Notes: generated by a model not told the origin, from the sequence alone. Counted from the first letter of the stretch, positions 43,491 to 55,654 are shown. The stretch: DNA of 64,000 nt from Pyropia yezoensis (GCA_009829735.1 CM020620.1:12087420-12151419); one strand, 5' to 3'. Program-made: numbers and translations.

Positions 43491-43824
43491 CTAGAGCAGC
43501 AAGGGAGGGGGGGGGGGGGGGGGGGGGATGTCACCTTTGACGGAGGCGCCCCGCGCGAGGAAGGGAAACCCGTGCGTTGGCATTCCCGGTGGCGCCGACA
43601 ACGGCGGGCGGAGGGCGGCGCCAGCCTCTGTCGACAGCACCACCGACAAAACCGCCACTGTCGCGCCCACCACCGTCGCGCCCACCACCGCCGCGCAGGG
43701 GGTTGGATACCTGCGGGGCCCCGCCGCGGCACGCGTCGCGCTCGGGTGGTCCATCTGGTGGCGGCCAACGCCGGCGGCCGCCCGTCCTGGGACAGTGGCA
43801 AACGGCACCCCGCCAACCGCGTCC

Positions 43825-43857
<33 letters not shown>

Positions 43858-45170
43858 CCCCCCCCCCCCCTCCCCAGCCCCACCACACCCGCAAAGTGTG
43901 GGGAGACGGCACAGGGGGAGATGTCGGGATAACCCCACACAGCCAGACGGGGCGTCCCCCCCCCCTCAAGGCGCGCCGCCGCGGCGGCAACGCCGACGAG
44001 GCCGCGCGCGAGCGCCCCCCCCGCCCCCCCCCCGTAGCCATTGGCCATCAGGCGACCGCCCGTCGTCTCGGTCAGCAGGCCCGCCCGCGCCGCCGCCGCC
44101 GCCACCGCCACCCCCGCCCGTGCCAGCGGCAGCGGCACGGCGGTGGTGTAGGCGCTCACCACCACCCCATCGACGAGGAGGGTGCCCGACGGGGTGTGGG
44201 GGGCGTATAGGCCCGCGGCGGTGCGGCGCGTCACCGCCACGACGGGCGACAGCCGCTGGCCGCCCGCCGCCACCCCCTCACACGCCCCCGCCAGCGAAGA
44301 CGCGTTGGCGACGGCGGCGGGACAGACGCCGCCGCCCGCGGCGGCGGCACAGACGCCTCGGCCGGCTGCCGCTGGCCACGACGCCGCCACGCCGAGGCAG
44401 TCCCCAACGCGGACGTCCCCGACGCGGGTGAGGACGCCCGTGGCCCCCCCAGCGGCTGCCGACCAGACGGGCACCAGGTGCGCGGCGGTGGCGGTGAGGA
44501 CGGGCCCCGCGGCGGTGGCGAGGGCCACAAACGGGTGGGCCCCCCCCGGCGCCCGGTGGCTAAACAGCACCACCCGCTCGGCGGCGCCCGCGGCGCCAAG
44601 GACCGTGTCGCCCAGCCGGAGGTCCGCCATTGCCACCGCCCGGGGCGGGGCGCCGGCGCCGTCGTCACCCCCCACCGGCGACGGGGCCACCCCCCACGCG
44701 GCCAGCGTGGCGGCCGCCGGGAAGCACAGGCCGCTGTCTTGGCCGTCGTCGTCGGACTCCCCGCTCTCCAACGGCTCGTCATCGTCGCCCTGTCCCGGAC
44801 GGCGGCGACGGCGTCGGGCGGCGGCGGCGGCGGCCGCTGCCGCCGCCGCCGCCGCCGCCCCTCGACCCGACGGCCGGCCGGCCCTGGCCGCGCCCGACGA
44901 GCGGCCGCCGCCACCCCCGCTGCGGCGCACCGCCGCCACGGTTAGGTTGCCGCCCGAGGCGACGGGCGCAGAGGCGATGGGCGCAGAGGCGCCGCCGCCG
45001 TCGCCGCCGCCGCCGCGGCCGCCGCCCGGCACCGTGCCGGCGGCGGTGGCCAGCGTGTGGGCGGTGGTGGCGGCGAGGAGGGTGGCGGCGAGGAGGGTGG
45101 CGCCGCCCACCCCGCTGCGGCGGGTATGCCGACGAAGGCGAACTACCGCTGGGGGCTGGGGGGGCGTCAT
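43491..45170 (-). CDS. Hedgehog-type Hint (hog) domain protein 2
   Basis: This is a paralogue of the protein at 37,335 with the same order: MTPPQPP start (ATG 45,170), hydrophobic segment ATLLAATLLAATTAHTLATA, Gly/Ala/Arg linker with Arg run, acidic GESDDDGQD, then CFPAAATL and the full Hint block (AMADLRLGDTVL, VVLFSHRA, VLTATAAHLVPVW, LYAPHTPSGTLLVDGVVVSA). The core DNA differs from gene 1 at only a handful of sites across about 280 bp. After about 44,000 the frame enters G/C homopolymers and continues for some 170 low-complexity residues to 43,491. Gene 1 ends about where this tail begins, so the real C-terminus is probably near 43,950 and the rest is an artefact or a frame slip. Likely function as for gene 1: a secreted or anchored self-processing protein. 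Confidence 0.75.
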
Positions 45171-47327
45171 GCCACCGACTGAGGGCACGAAAGGGGACGA
45201 AGCGGTGTCAAGGGGGGGGGGAATGGGGAACGGAGGACAGGACGGGGAAGGAGGAAGGACAGGAGGGGGGAGGCGGCAGTAAGGGAGGGGGCCGCCAAGG
45301 AGTTTGCACGGAGGGGATGCGGGTGACGTGGGAGGTGTCGACTGCTCCAGTGGCGCGAAGGAACAACCGCGTCGAAGGAAAGGGCAGGAGGCAGGCGAGC
45401 ACGACTAGATGCGCGCGCCACCGTGGCCGGCGTCGAGGGGGTGGACGTTCCCTCAACAGCCCTCGTCGCCAAAACAAGAAACGCTGCCGAGGACTGTAGG
45501 GCGATGCAAGCCCAGCGCCGTTGGGAGGGGGGAGGTGCTCTCGCGACGCGGCCTGGCCGCACGCGGCGCACCCCCCCCCCCTGCAACACCAGCAGTGCGC
45601 CCACAAGGTGTGTGGCGTTTCTGCACCTCGTGAGGCCCATACGAGGTGTAGTACTGTAGTGGGCGGAGGGCAGCCAACGGAGGTGGTGTCAATACGTGGA
45701 CCAATGAATACCCACAAAATGTTAACGAGCATGGCCCGCCAGACACAGCTGGCTCTATGTACATCTGTATTTATGTATGGCCGGAACCGAGTATCAGTAT
45801 CCTCTATTGCTGGATACTTGTGAGCGGCTGTACATTCAATGCATTTCTCCAGCAAGGACCGGCCATTCTGTAGTCGGAAGTGGGAGAAAACAACAACTTC
45901 TCTGACGTTTTTCGAGTTTTTGCGGATAGCGGTTTGTTATTTGTTTGCGCGCCCCACTATTCGCTCGGACCTCCTCGGGGAACAGCCCGAGCGTGCCACT
46001 CTCAGGACCCAGGCCGCCTGGGCGCCGTCACAGTGACAGTCCTGCGTGCTGGAAGGTCAACCTCTCAGTCATCGCTCCCTTGCAGAAAGTGTCGTACCCT
46101 CTCTCCAAGGCACAAGAATGCGAAAGCTAAAAAATCCGCTGTGACCCACCCCACTTTAATACATGGTACAACATGTTCAGCTCACGGGACAGGCCATGGT
46201 TTTAAACCCCACACGAGTGTTTCTACAAGAGAGGCCCTCCCTGGTCCCTCGCGGCGGCATCAGCTGGGGTCGCGCAAGCCTGGGAGAGCGGCTGCACCGA
46301 ATCCCCTACGAGACCCCCGCGGCGGGTCGGTCTGCCCATAGCCTCGCTCACCCACCATGGGCCCATGGCCATGGGGCGCTGCCGGTCGACCACGCAGGAT
46401 GTGCAATCTGGACATTTGACTGTGCGGACCGTCGCACAGCTTGCCACAGGCGTGACCTTGAGCCTGCCGTTGGTCGCCCCGCGAACGGATCCACCTCAGG
46501 TGGGGCTCCACCCACAGCGAACACGGCCGTTGGGGCCCGCGGGCCAGCCCCAACACCCAGGTGCGCCCGCCCGAGGCGGTACGCCCCCTCCGCCTCCCGA
46601 CCAATCGCCGCAGGTGCTGGCTACCTGGCGGGGGTGCTACGTTGCAGGCCACCACCACCTCGAGTCGCTCCCTCAGACCCCCTCCTCTCCACGTCGTCGT
46701 CGCCCGGTGGCGTGGGCGTCCTTCCCCTCCCCCCCCAACCCTCTACAGTACTAGCGCGCGGCCCATACGAGGGGAAAGCGAGCGGACGCTGACGGGGAGC
46801 ACAGCGGCGGCGGCAGCGCGGCAGGCGGAAGGGTGGGGTGTGGCCGCGCTCTCCTCCCTCACCGACCCCGCGACACCGCATCGGTCCCTGCCTCTACTGT
46901 ATCCGCGGGAGCCAGAGCGCGGGGCGGGGGTGGGTGAGGTGTCGGGCGGCCCGCCAGCGGGCTTCCCTGTCGGACCCGATCTGGATTTTTCTATTCGTCG
47001 GACACCGCTGGCGCCCATAGCCAAGTCGCCGAGGCCCTCTCCAGCCACTGTCGCGCTCGGGCGCGCGTCGCGTTGACGCTGTCTCGCTTGTGGGGCGAGC
47101 GGCGCGTTTCTGCGACTTGCGCGGGAGGGCGCGGCTGTCGCCGCCCACCTCCGCTTCCCAACCTCCCCCCCCCCCTCGCCACACCCCACCGCCCCTCGCT
47201 CCACCTCGTTGTCCCTCCACCCCACCTCCCGGGGCCTCTCCTCGATTCTTCCTTTTCTTTTCATGCCGTCGGGGTGACCGGCCCTCACTTCTCTCCCACG
47301 CCCGCACCCTCGCGGCCTGATTGCAAC
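45171..47327. promoter_or_regulatory. Divergent region, Hint gene 2 and TPR-J gene
   Basis: The two genes start head to head 2.2 kb apart. Bases 45,190-45,260 are C/T-rich on the minus strand and 47,160-47,262 on the plus strand, as leaders. A TGTAGTACTGTAGT stretch lies near 45,646-45,660 and TACAGTACTA near 46,744. A five-codon upstream ORF (ATG 47,263 to TGA) precedes the TPR-J start. Bases 45,650-46,230 are lower in GC. No other gene is recognised. Confidence 0.45.
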
Positions 47328-50300
47328 ATGACCGACGCGACGGCAGCCGCCGCCGCGGACCGCGATGCGCCGTACCGCCCCCCCCCCCCGCCCGCCCGGC
47401 CGGCGGAGGAGACGGCCCGGCGCGCGGGCAACAGTGCCTTTCGCCGTGGCGCCTACGGCGATGCCGTCCGGGCCTACACGGCCGGCATTGCCGCGGCCCG
47501 CGCGGCGGCGGCGTCGGCAGCCACGGGTGCGGAGGTGTCGGGCCGCTTGTATGGCAATCGCTCCGCGGCTTGGCTGGCGCTGGCCACCCAGGCCGCTGCG
47601 GCGGCAGCGGAAGCGGCTGCCGCCGCCGACCTCCTCACCGACTGTGTTGCGAGCAGTGATGAGCGCAGCAGCAGCGGGGGGGGCGCGGGGGATGCCGACA
47701 GTGACGGGGGTGCGGAGGGGGGGGGGGGGAAGGGACGGCGGCGGCGGGCTGCGGCCACCGATGGCGGCGGCAAGAGCGGCGACAAGGCGCGTCCGCGCGA
47801 GGAGGCGGACACGTCGGGAAGTGACGATGGCGACGATGGAGGGAGGGGGCGGGGGCGGCGTGCGCGGCGGCGGCAGCGGCGGCGGACGAGCCCGTGGCGG
47901 CGGCTCAAGGGGCTCAGCCCCGGCCGACGTGGCGACAGCAGCGGCGGTGAGGCGGATGGGCGGAGCGGCAAGTGGAGCAGCAGCGCCGCCCATCTCCTCG
48001 CCCTCTCGCGCGGGAGCACGATCAGCTCGGGATTGACGGGCGGGGATGGGTCGAGTCGCCCGTTGGGGGGCGGTGGTGGCGGCAGCAGCATCACCAGGGG
48101 GGGTCTCCCCAGAGGCTGCACCGGCGCCCGCCGTCACGGCCGGTGCGTCCACCGCCCCTGCGGCCCGGCATGTCCCGGCCTGACGGCCGCCTATACCCGC
48201 CGCGCCGTCCGAGACGCGCGGCGGTCCACGGCCGCGGCGCCACGTGACGCGACCGCCTGGCACCGCCTGGCCGATGCGCTCGTTGTGGCGGGCTCCCCGG
48301 CGTCCGCCCGCGACGCTCTTCGTCGAGGGCTCGGCCGCTGCCCAGATGAGCCACAGCTGGTGGCGGCGCTGGAGCGGGTGGAGGGGCTTGTTTCCGCGGG
48401 AGGGCGAGGGGAGGAGGATGAGGACGATGGCCGGCGTCGTGCTGCAGGGGCAGCCACAGAGCCAGGAGCCACTCCCTCAATCGCCCCCCCCTCATCTGAC
48501 ACCACTACCTTTGGGGGTCATGTCCCTCTCCCCGCCGAGGCTCTCACCCTCAGCCCCCCTAACGCGTGCCCCGCCGCCGACAATGCCGCCGTCGCGGTCT
48601 ACGCAGCCCGCATCGCCGCGGCGGCGACGGGCCGCGGCGCCCCTCTGGATGGGTGGGCACACCTGGGGCGTGCCTACGCCCTCTTGCGGCAAGCCGGCGC
48701 GGCGGCTGACGCCGCAGAAGCAGTGCGTGCCGAGGTTGACATTGCCAGCGGGTGCGCAGAGATAGTCACCGCTGCGCGCGCGCCGCAGCGGCGGCGGCGT
48801 GGGGGCTCTGGGGGGATGGACCAGGCACGCCGCTCACTGTCGCGGTCGACGGTGCTGCTGCGACTGGCTGGTGCTGATGTGACTGCCGGGGCCGTCGCGG
48901 CATCAGCGGTACAGGACTTCCGGCTGGGACAGGCGGCTACGGCGGCGGGGGAGGCGTGGCGAGAGGTGGCGGCACGCCACCGGGCGGCGGCGACGGTTGT
49001 GTGCGCTCCGCCATCAACGAATCTGACTCTTGTGGCGAATGAAGTGCGGGATGTGACGCCTCCTCAGCAGGAGGTGAACCCCGACTATCAGCACTTGCCA
49101 TCACGAGAGCCGCCGACGGCTGCTGTGCTACAGCCTGACATCCAGTCCTCTGCGGTTGCGCGTTCATCGACGCCCAGAGCATCATCGCTGCTGCTGCCCC
49201 TTCCTTCAGCCGCCGAAGTTTCTGCGGCTGCGTCCACCCGTTTACCGTCGTCCCCATGGGGTGTTGAAGTGACCACGACCACCCCACATCAAGCCGTTGC
49301 AACTGACACTGCAACTCCACCTCTTGCTGGTGTCTTGGTCGGGCCTTTGACAGACTGGGAGCGCTGCACAGGCTATGGTAACAAGTGGGCATTGCCAGCG
49401 GCCATTCCAGAAGGTGGCGAACCGAGCGCTGAGCAAGGTAAGGAGCCTGTTCCAACATCTCAGCCGAGCACCCGCCAACCGCGGTCTTGGTCCTTGCTTA
49501 GCAGTGTTCCCACCTCCGGTCGTCCCCGCACCTTCCACCGTTGTGCTTCCATGCCCTCGGTGGCACCCTCGTCGGTTGCTGCGGTGAGCAAAGATTCTCC
49601 CTTTGAGGCGGCAGCAGATGTCGCGGTGTGCGCTGCCGAGGTCGCCGCCGCGCCCGATCGGCGAGCCACCAACTCGTCTCGAGCTTCCATTGCTAGCGAC
49701 GCGGGTTCCGACTCACCGATGCCGCCCCTGCCCCCTCCCCCCGACGACATGGAGACGGCCGCCGTCGGCCTCCCCCCCTCGGCCGTGGTCGTTGACTCGG
49801 AATGGCCGCAACACGTGTCGCCGTCGGCGGAGATGTGTCCCTCATTGCCCAGGGGGACGCCAAGGCCGCTGACCGTTGGCCAGGAAGTGTCGTCCGAGAT
49901 GAGATCCTGCTCCGACGAGCCGATGTCTATCCCGGGCTTAATGCCCGCGCGGGAGCACCTTCTGGACATTCTGAGGACAGGGGCGCAAGGTGCAGGTGCC
50001 GCCCCTAATAGAGTGGCTAACGTTGAAGGGTGGCGCGATCGTCTGTCTCTGGCGCTACCAACGCCCTCGCAACGGGTACCGGGACCCGGGGGGCCTCTGG
50101 TGCAGCCGCTTCATCATCCATCGACCACTCGCCGGGCAGTTCTTCTTGACATGCTGGCGGCCGCGCAGCGACAAGGAGGCAGGGATGAAGTTGATGCCAG
50201 CCGCAGCCGCGTCAAATGTGCGACGACCCTGCCAGCCGTACCGGCTGTCTCCCTCCCTGCTGTGGCATCGTCAACCGAACAGCCCACCGCTCCGCGCTCG

Positions 50301-52054
50301 TGGGCGGGTTGGGGTGGCCCTCTTGATGATGAGCCGTCTGAGGAGCAACTGCTTCCATCTGCGACGCCGCGGCGCACCCGCGTCGCGGGACCTCGCCAGG
50401 GCATGGGCACCCGTGCGCGGTCGCTGGCCAGCCTGTTGCACCGCGATGCTCCCAAGACGGCAGCGAAAGCGGCGCGGTCGCGGCGGTCGCGCAGCCCCTG
50501 GGCCGGTCGCGCCAGGGGTACATGTAGAGGAGCGAGCAGCGGCCCTGAAGGAAGAGCGGCTAGCGGCCCTGCTGGCGATGGCAACGGAACGGACACTGAC
50601 ATCCCCGGAGAGTCGGATGGGAGGGAAGCTGGCGAAAGGGGTGGCGATGGTGGCAGCGGCGAAGGCGCTTCGGGTCACCCCCCCCCCCCACCCCCCCGCC
50701 CGCAGAGCAGGAGCTGTACGAAATTTTGGGCGTGCCCGCCGAAGCGGCAACTCCGACGCGCCTCAAGAAGGCCTACCACGCCCGCGCCCGGGCGGTGCAC
50801 CCGGACCGCCATCCAGACGACGTCAATGCTACACAGAACTTCCAGCAGCTGACCGCGGCGTATCACATACTCCTGGCCGTCCACGGCGACGGCGCCGCAC
50901 GCGACGACGACGACCGCGACGGGACTGGAGATGGTGCGGCGGCTAGCAGTGGGGTGCTGGACCCGGCCACCCTCTTCACCCGTGCGTTTGGGGGACACCG
51001 CTTTGCGCACCTCCTCGGCCGACTGCAGGTGATGAACGTGGCGTCGGGTGCAGAGGGGTCGGTGTCGGGGTCTCAACCCTCCAACTCTTCGGCGCCTCCG
51101 CCGTCGACGCCGCAGACGGCTTCCCTCTCTCGTCGTGCTGCTCAGGCGGCCCGCGTGGCGGGCCTCACCACCGTCCTGGTCGGCCTGGTCGCTACGTTCG
51201 TATCGGGTGATAAGAAGGATTTTACCAACTGGGCCGCCGCCGAAGCTACCCGCTTGCTGGCCACCGACGTGGATGGCCCTGGCCCCGGCGCATTTGCTGT
51301 GCCCATCCTCCACGCCATTGGCAAGGCGTATGTTGGCGCCGGGCAACGCACTCTCAATGCCATGTCTGTCGGCGCGTCAACGTCTGCCGCTGCTGCGGGC
51401 GAGACGGTTGGCGACGGTGGCGGCGGTGACGGCGGCAGTGACGGCGGAACTCCGACGCTGGTCCTTGGGAAGCGCCTCTGCTGGACGGGTCTCCATTCGA
51501 CCCGCCGCCTGGCCGCCGCCGCCGCCGTCTCTGCCTACGCCGCGTACACCCGGGTGCGCCACCGGTGGGCGACGGTGGGCGGCGTTGGCGTCATAGGCGG
51601 TGGAGCTGCCGACGGGGGTGGTCTCTCCCCCGCCGAGGCGCGGCGTGCCGTCACCACGCTGTGGCGGCTGTGCCAGGCAGACATTGCGTCGACGCTCGCG
51701 GCGGTAACGCGGCGGCTGTTGTCGGCGTCGCGGGTGGCTGCCGACGTGGCCGCCGCCGAGGCCACCGCCGCTGCCGCCGCGGCTGCCGCCGCGACGACGA
51801 CGCCGGCGGCGGCGACGTCGGCAGCGGCGGCAGCAGCAGCGGCGGCAGCAGCGGCGGCGGCCAGCTGGGCGGGCACCGCCGCCATGGCAGGGCGCGCCGA
51901 CCTCCCCGACGGCGCCCGCGCGCTGACACCCGACGCGGTGCGGCGGGAGCGGGCGCGCGCGCTGGTGGTGCTGGGCAAGGCGTTTGTGGTGGCGGCGGAG
52001 CAGGCGGCCGCCGCGGGGGCGGGAGGGGGAGAGGGGGCGGGGGGAGGGGACTAA
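47328..52054 (+). CDS. TPR co-chaperone fused to J domain and DnaJ-X
   Basis: Start ATG 47,328. TPR-like helices lie at about residues 25-115 (ARRAGNSAFRRGAYGDAVRA, then LYGNRSAAWLAL), 290-355 (ATAWHRLADALVVAGSPASA) and 418-480 (WAHLGRAYALLRQAGAAADA). A long Ser/Pro-rich disordered part follows to about 50,650. After it, EQELYEILGVPAEAATPTRL starts a J domain with HPD intact (RAVHPDRHPDD). A DnaJ-X-like region ends the protein: TLWRLCQADIASTLAAVTRR and RRERARALVVLGKAF. J domains stimulate Hsp70 ATPase, and TPRs often bind Hsp70/Hsp90 tails. The J domain is one frame away from the TPR frame. Either the C run at 50,678-50,697 is one base short, or an intron 50,518-50,705 (GTACAT...CGCAG, in phase) joins them. 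Two separate genes are a third possibility. Confidence 0.7.
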
Positions 52055-52669
52055 CGTGATTGGGGAGAGGAGGAGGCGCTTGGGTCTGGGGGGGGGGAGG
52101 GGGAGAGTGTGGGTCAGCCCTCCTGTCCAAGAAGCGATGCTCAGCGCGAATGACTCTTCTCTTTCTTTCCACAGGGATTGGCCGCGGCGACGGGCGTGGT
52201 GGACGTGCCGATTACGCCGCTCTCTTACGCGCAGACTGTGCAGACTGCCGATTGCGTTCAGGCCAGGTACAGTCCACCTTTAGTCCATGCACGCGCCTGC
52301 CTGGCCGACGCTCCGCGACGGCAGCGGCTGCTGCCCCACCCCCCCCCCCCGCGCGACGCCGGCGGGCGGGCGGGCGTACCGACCATGTGACGGAGCGGAA
52401 GCGGGGGGGAGGGAGGCGGCGGGCCTGGACTGACAAGCGGCCACCTGGGGGCCCCCGCGCGGGCCGACGCCAACGGCGTCCGCGCAGAAGGCCGGCCGGC
52501 CACGGCGGCGACCCGCCGCGGCCACAGCCGGCCACAGCTCTGGCGCCCACCCAGTCGTTGCACCCCCCCCCTCGCCCATCCCCCCACCCTCCCCCACCCT
52601 CGCACACACCTACAACCCCGCCACCCCACCCTCGCCCCCCCCCCCACCACCAACCACAATCCCCACACC
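52055..52669. other. Convergent 3' regions
   Basis: The TPR-J gene and the HGSNAT-like gene end tail to tail here. The sequence is GC-rich with C runs and no domain-like ORF. It most likely holds both 3' UTRs. Confidence 0.45.
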
Positions 52670-54798
52670 TCACCCCGGGGACCACCAGCACCCCACCGCC
52701 GCGGCAGCCGCCACCGTCGCGACGGCCACGGCCAGCTCCCCCCCGTCGGCGCCCAGCGCCGCCGCCGCCGCGGCGTTGGCCGCCGCAACGGCGTTGCGGG
52801 AGGGGTCGCCGCCGACATAGACGGCGGCCACGGCGGCGGGGGCGAGGCGCAGCCCAAAGAGCACGTAGAGGGGGAGGGCGGCGCGGCCCATGGCGGCGGT
52901 CACCCGCAGTGCCGCGGCAGTGGCCGTCGCGGCGGCCGACTTGATGGTGGGGGTGGGGGTGGGGGTGGGGGTGGGGGTGGGGGGGGCCGTGGCCGTGCGG
53001 GGGGGGGCGGCCGTGCGGGCTTGTTGTTGTTGTTGTGGGGGGGGCCGGGGGGGGGGGGGGACGCGCCCCCGCCGGCCGGACGAGCCGCGGCTGCCGGCAC
53101 CGCCCAGCCGGCGGCGGCGGTCAGGGCAGCGTGCAGCGCCACCGCCACTGCCGACGTGGCCGCCACGTACGCGGGGGTGTAGAGCGCCTTGATGACCGGC
53201 GCCCACCCCGACGCGTGGCCCGCCGCGGCGGCCGCCGCCACCACCGCCGCCGCGGCCACCGCCCGGCGGGGCGGCAGCCCGCCGTCGCCCCCTGCGCCGC
53301 GTCGGCTGCCGCCGCCACCGCCGCCGCCGCCGCCGCCACCCGCGCACCCGTACGCGAGCGCCCCCAGCGCGGCGGCGGTGGCGGCCAGCGACGAGACGGG
53401 CCCTTCGGGGTCGGCCGGGCGGCCACACCAGGCCGGCGCGGCGGGGCGGAAGCGGGGCGGCGCGTCGGCCGCCGCCGCCCCCCCCCCACCCGGCGGGCCC
53501 GCCGCGACGGCGGGGCGGTGCCAGCACGGGGCGGCGGCGGAGCAGGCGGGGAGGCGCCCGTACGGCGGCGCCCCGTACACGTGGCGCGCGCCCAGCAGAG
53601 CCGCGTCGACGGCCGCGGCGCCGTTGCAGCCGGGGCTGAGCAGCCCCGCGACGGCATCGGGGGTGGACGGCGGCAGCCGCCCGCCGCACGTGGCGCCCAC
53701 CGCCAGCGTGGCGGTGTGGACGGCCAGCAGCGCCGCGGCTGTGGCGGCGGCCGCACGGCCGGCGGCGGCCAGCGGGCGGTCCCCGTCGACGGCGGGGGGC
53801 GGGGGGGGGGTGGTGAGCGTGCTGCTGGTGGTGGTGGTGGGGGTGGTGGTCGTGGTGGTGGTGGTGGAGGCAGCGTCAGAGGGCGGAGCGGCGGCGGTGG
53901 GGGAGGATGGCCAACCGTGGGCGCCGCCGTCGCCGCCGCCGCAGCCGCCGCCGCCGCCGCCGCCCCCCGCCTCGGCCACGGACGGTGACGCCACGGGCGG
54001 GGCGCCGGCGCCCGCCGGCGGGACCGCGCCTGCCACGGCGCCCCCCCCCGCCCAGCGGCGGCGGCGGCGGACGGCGGCGGGGTGGCCATGGCGGCCGCCG
54101 CGACTGGCGCGCCACCCCCCCCCCGCCGCCCACGCGACCGCCGCGCACGCCAGCTGCGCCGCCGCGATGCGCTGCAGCACCCCCGGCAGGCGCACCGACG
54201 CGGTGTCGAGCGCCAGGGTGATGCCCCCGCCGCCGGGGGCCGCGTGGAGCCCGCCGCCCAGCACAATGCCCGCGGCGGCGAGGGCGCCCGCCCGGCGGGC
54301 GGCGGCGGCAAGGGACGGGGGAGGGGGGGGGGGGGAGGGGGCGGGGGGGACGCCGCCGGGGCGTGCGCCCCCACAGCCGTCGCTGCCGTCGACGCCACAG
54401 CTGTTGCCCGCGTCGACCGCCGCGGCGCCCGTCCCCGCCGTTTCGTCCAGGAGGCGCTCATACCCGCCGCTGCCGGTGGCGGTGGCGATGGCGGTGGCGG
54501 TGGTGGTGGTGGCCGTGGTGGCGGTGGCGGCGGGGGCGGGCGGGGGCGGGCGGCCCGACGGCGGGCGCCCCCCCCCCGACCGGAGGCGCGCCGCCTGCGC
54601 CATGCCCACACAAAAGAGGAAGAGGGGCATGACGAGGTCCGCCGGGGCGAGGCCCTCCCAGGGCGCGTGGCCGAGGCGGCAGCCGTAGGCGCGGGGGGCG
54701 GCCTCGACGAGCACCATGGCCGCGACGGCCAGCCCGCGGAGGGCGTCGGTGGGGAGGGAGCGGGGGGAGGGGCGGGGGGGGCGGGGGGGGGCGTCCAT
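52670..54798 (-). CDS. HGSNAT-like transmembrane acetyltransferase
   Basis: Start ATG 54,798. The opening matches heparan-alpha-glucosaminide N-acetyltransferase and its bacterial relatives: DALRGLAVAAMVLVEAAPRA, then LGHAPWEGLAPADLVMPLF, where the His corresponds to the catalytic His of human HGSNAT. Further family blocks are RLPGVLQRIAAAQLA, GCNGAAAVDAALLGARHVYG, DPEGPVSSLA and VIKALYTPAYVA. About ten membrane segments alternate with Gly/Pro-rich inserts. The last blocks (TAAMGRAALPLYVLFGLRLA, ending WWSPG at 52,670) lie in another frame. The break falls within G runs and a (GGGGGT)n tract at 52,946-53,060 and is repaired by one extra base. The family moves acetyl from cytosolic acetyl-CoA across a membrane onto a sugar amine; the substrate here is unknown. 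Confidence 0.8.
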
Positions 54799-55654
54799 TG
54801 TGGTTTGTTTATCTCTCGGGGGGGGGGGATGGGGTGGGAGGGGGGGGGGTTGGTGAAGGTGATGGGGGTGGCGGTACAGACCTGGGGGGTCAACAGGTGG
54901 TGGTGAAGACCCGAGGGGGTCAACAGGAGGTGGTGAAGACCTGGGGGGGTCAACAGGTGGTGGTCAATACCTGGCGGGGTCAACAGGTGGTGGTGGTGTG
55001 GTAGCCGATGCGTGGGCGTACGCAGCGTGGTCACCGCTCTTCCTCCATCGGAATCCCTTTTCCAAAAGCCCGTTGTGCCACTTTCTAAAACCTGCCTCCT
55101 GTGGGCAAGGTCATCTGTACAGTACGTTGGTGTCGCTTGTAACCGTCTCATTGGCTAGCTGGTCATACCTGCAGCCCCCATTGGCCGAGACACGATTGTC
55201 GGGCGGGGGTGTTGAGCCTCCCCCGGGGGAGACCAGTCTTTCCGCAACAGTACTGTCGACTGTAGGAGCGGGGACGGCAGACCCGCCGTTTCCCCTCGGC
55301 CGCGCGGCGCGCCGCCCCTCGCTCCCCGCACACGCGCCGCCGGTGTCCCGCCGACGCTGCGGATCGGCCAGCCGCCGGGTGGGCGCCAGCCACCGCCGCC
55401 ACCCTCACCCGCCACCCTCGCCCGCCACCCTCTCGTCGGCCGCGTCCTCCTCCCTCTGCCCGTGGCGGTGACGTGTGGGGGGCGAAGCAGCCGACGGGCT
55501 TCCCCTGGTCGCCCCCTGTTGGTACGCTACTAGCCGAGGCGCCGACCCCCCTCCACATCCTTTTGGACGCGCTGGCCCCATCCTCCTCTGGGTGCCCCTT
55601 TGCTTCTTGACTGTTGCTTCGCCTTCCCTCCCCTCCCCCCCCCCCCCCTCCACC
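54799..55654. promoter_or_regulatory. Divergent promoter, HGSNAT-like and cornichon
   Basis: An 856-bp head-to-head spacer. Next to the HGSNAT start the minus strand is C-rich, and before cornichon the plus strand is C/T-rich (55,610-55,652). A roughly 30-bp unit with GGGGGTCAACAGG is repeated four times at 54,880-54,999. CTGTACAGTACG lies near 55,116 and AACAGTACTGTCG near 55,245, two members of the GTAC palindrome class seen elsewhere. Confidence 0.5.
54880..54999. repeat. Tandem repeat, four units of about 30 bp
   Basis: Units begin at 54,880, 54,909, 54,939 and 54,969. Each carries ACCTGGGGGGGTCAACAGG or a close variant, then TGGTGGT. It lies 80 bp upstream of the HGSNAT-like start codon, so it may fall in its promoter or leader. 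Confidence 0.85.

Noticed and set aside
43491..43950. C-terminal 150 or so residues of Hint protein 2
   Set aside because: Kept only as part of the ORF extent; the sequence is homopolymer-driven and absent from the paralogue, so I do not claim it as real protein.
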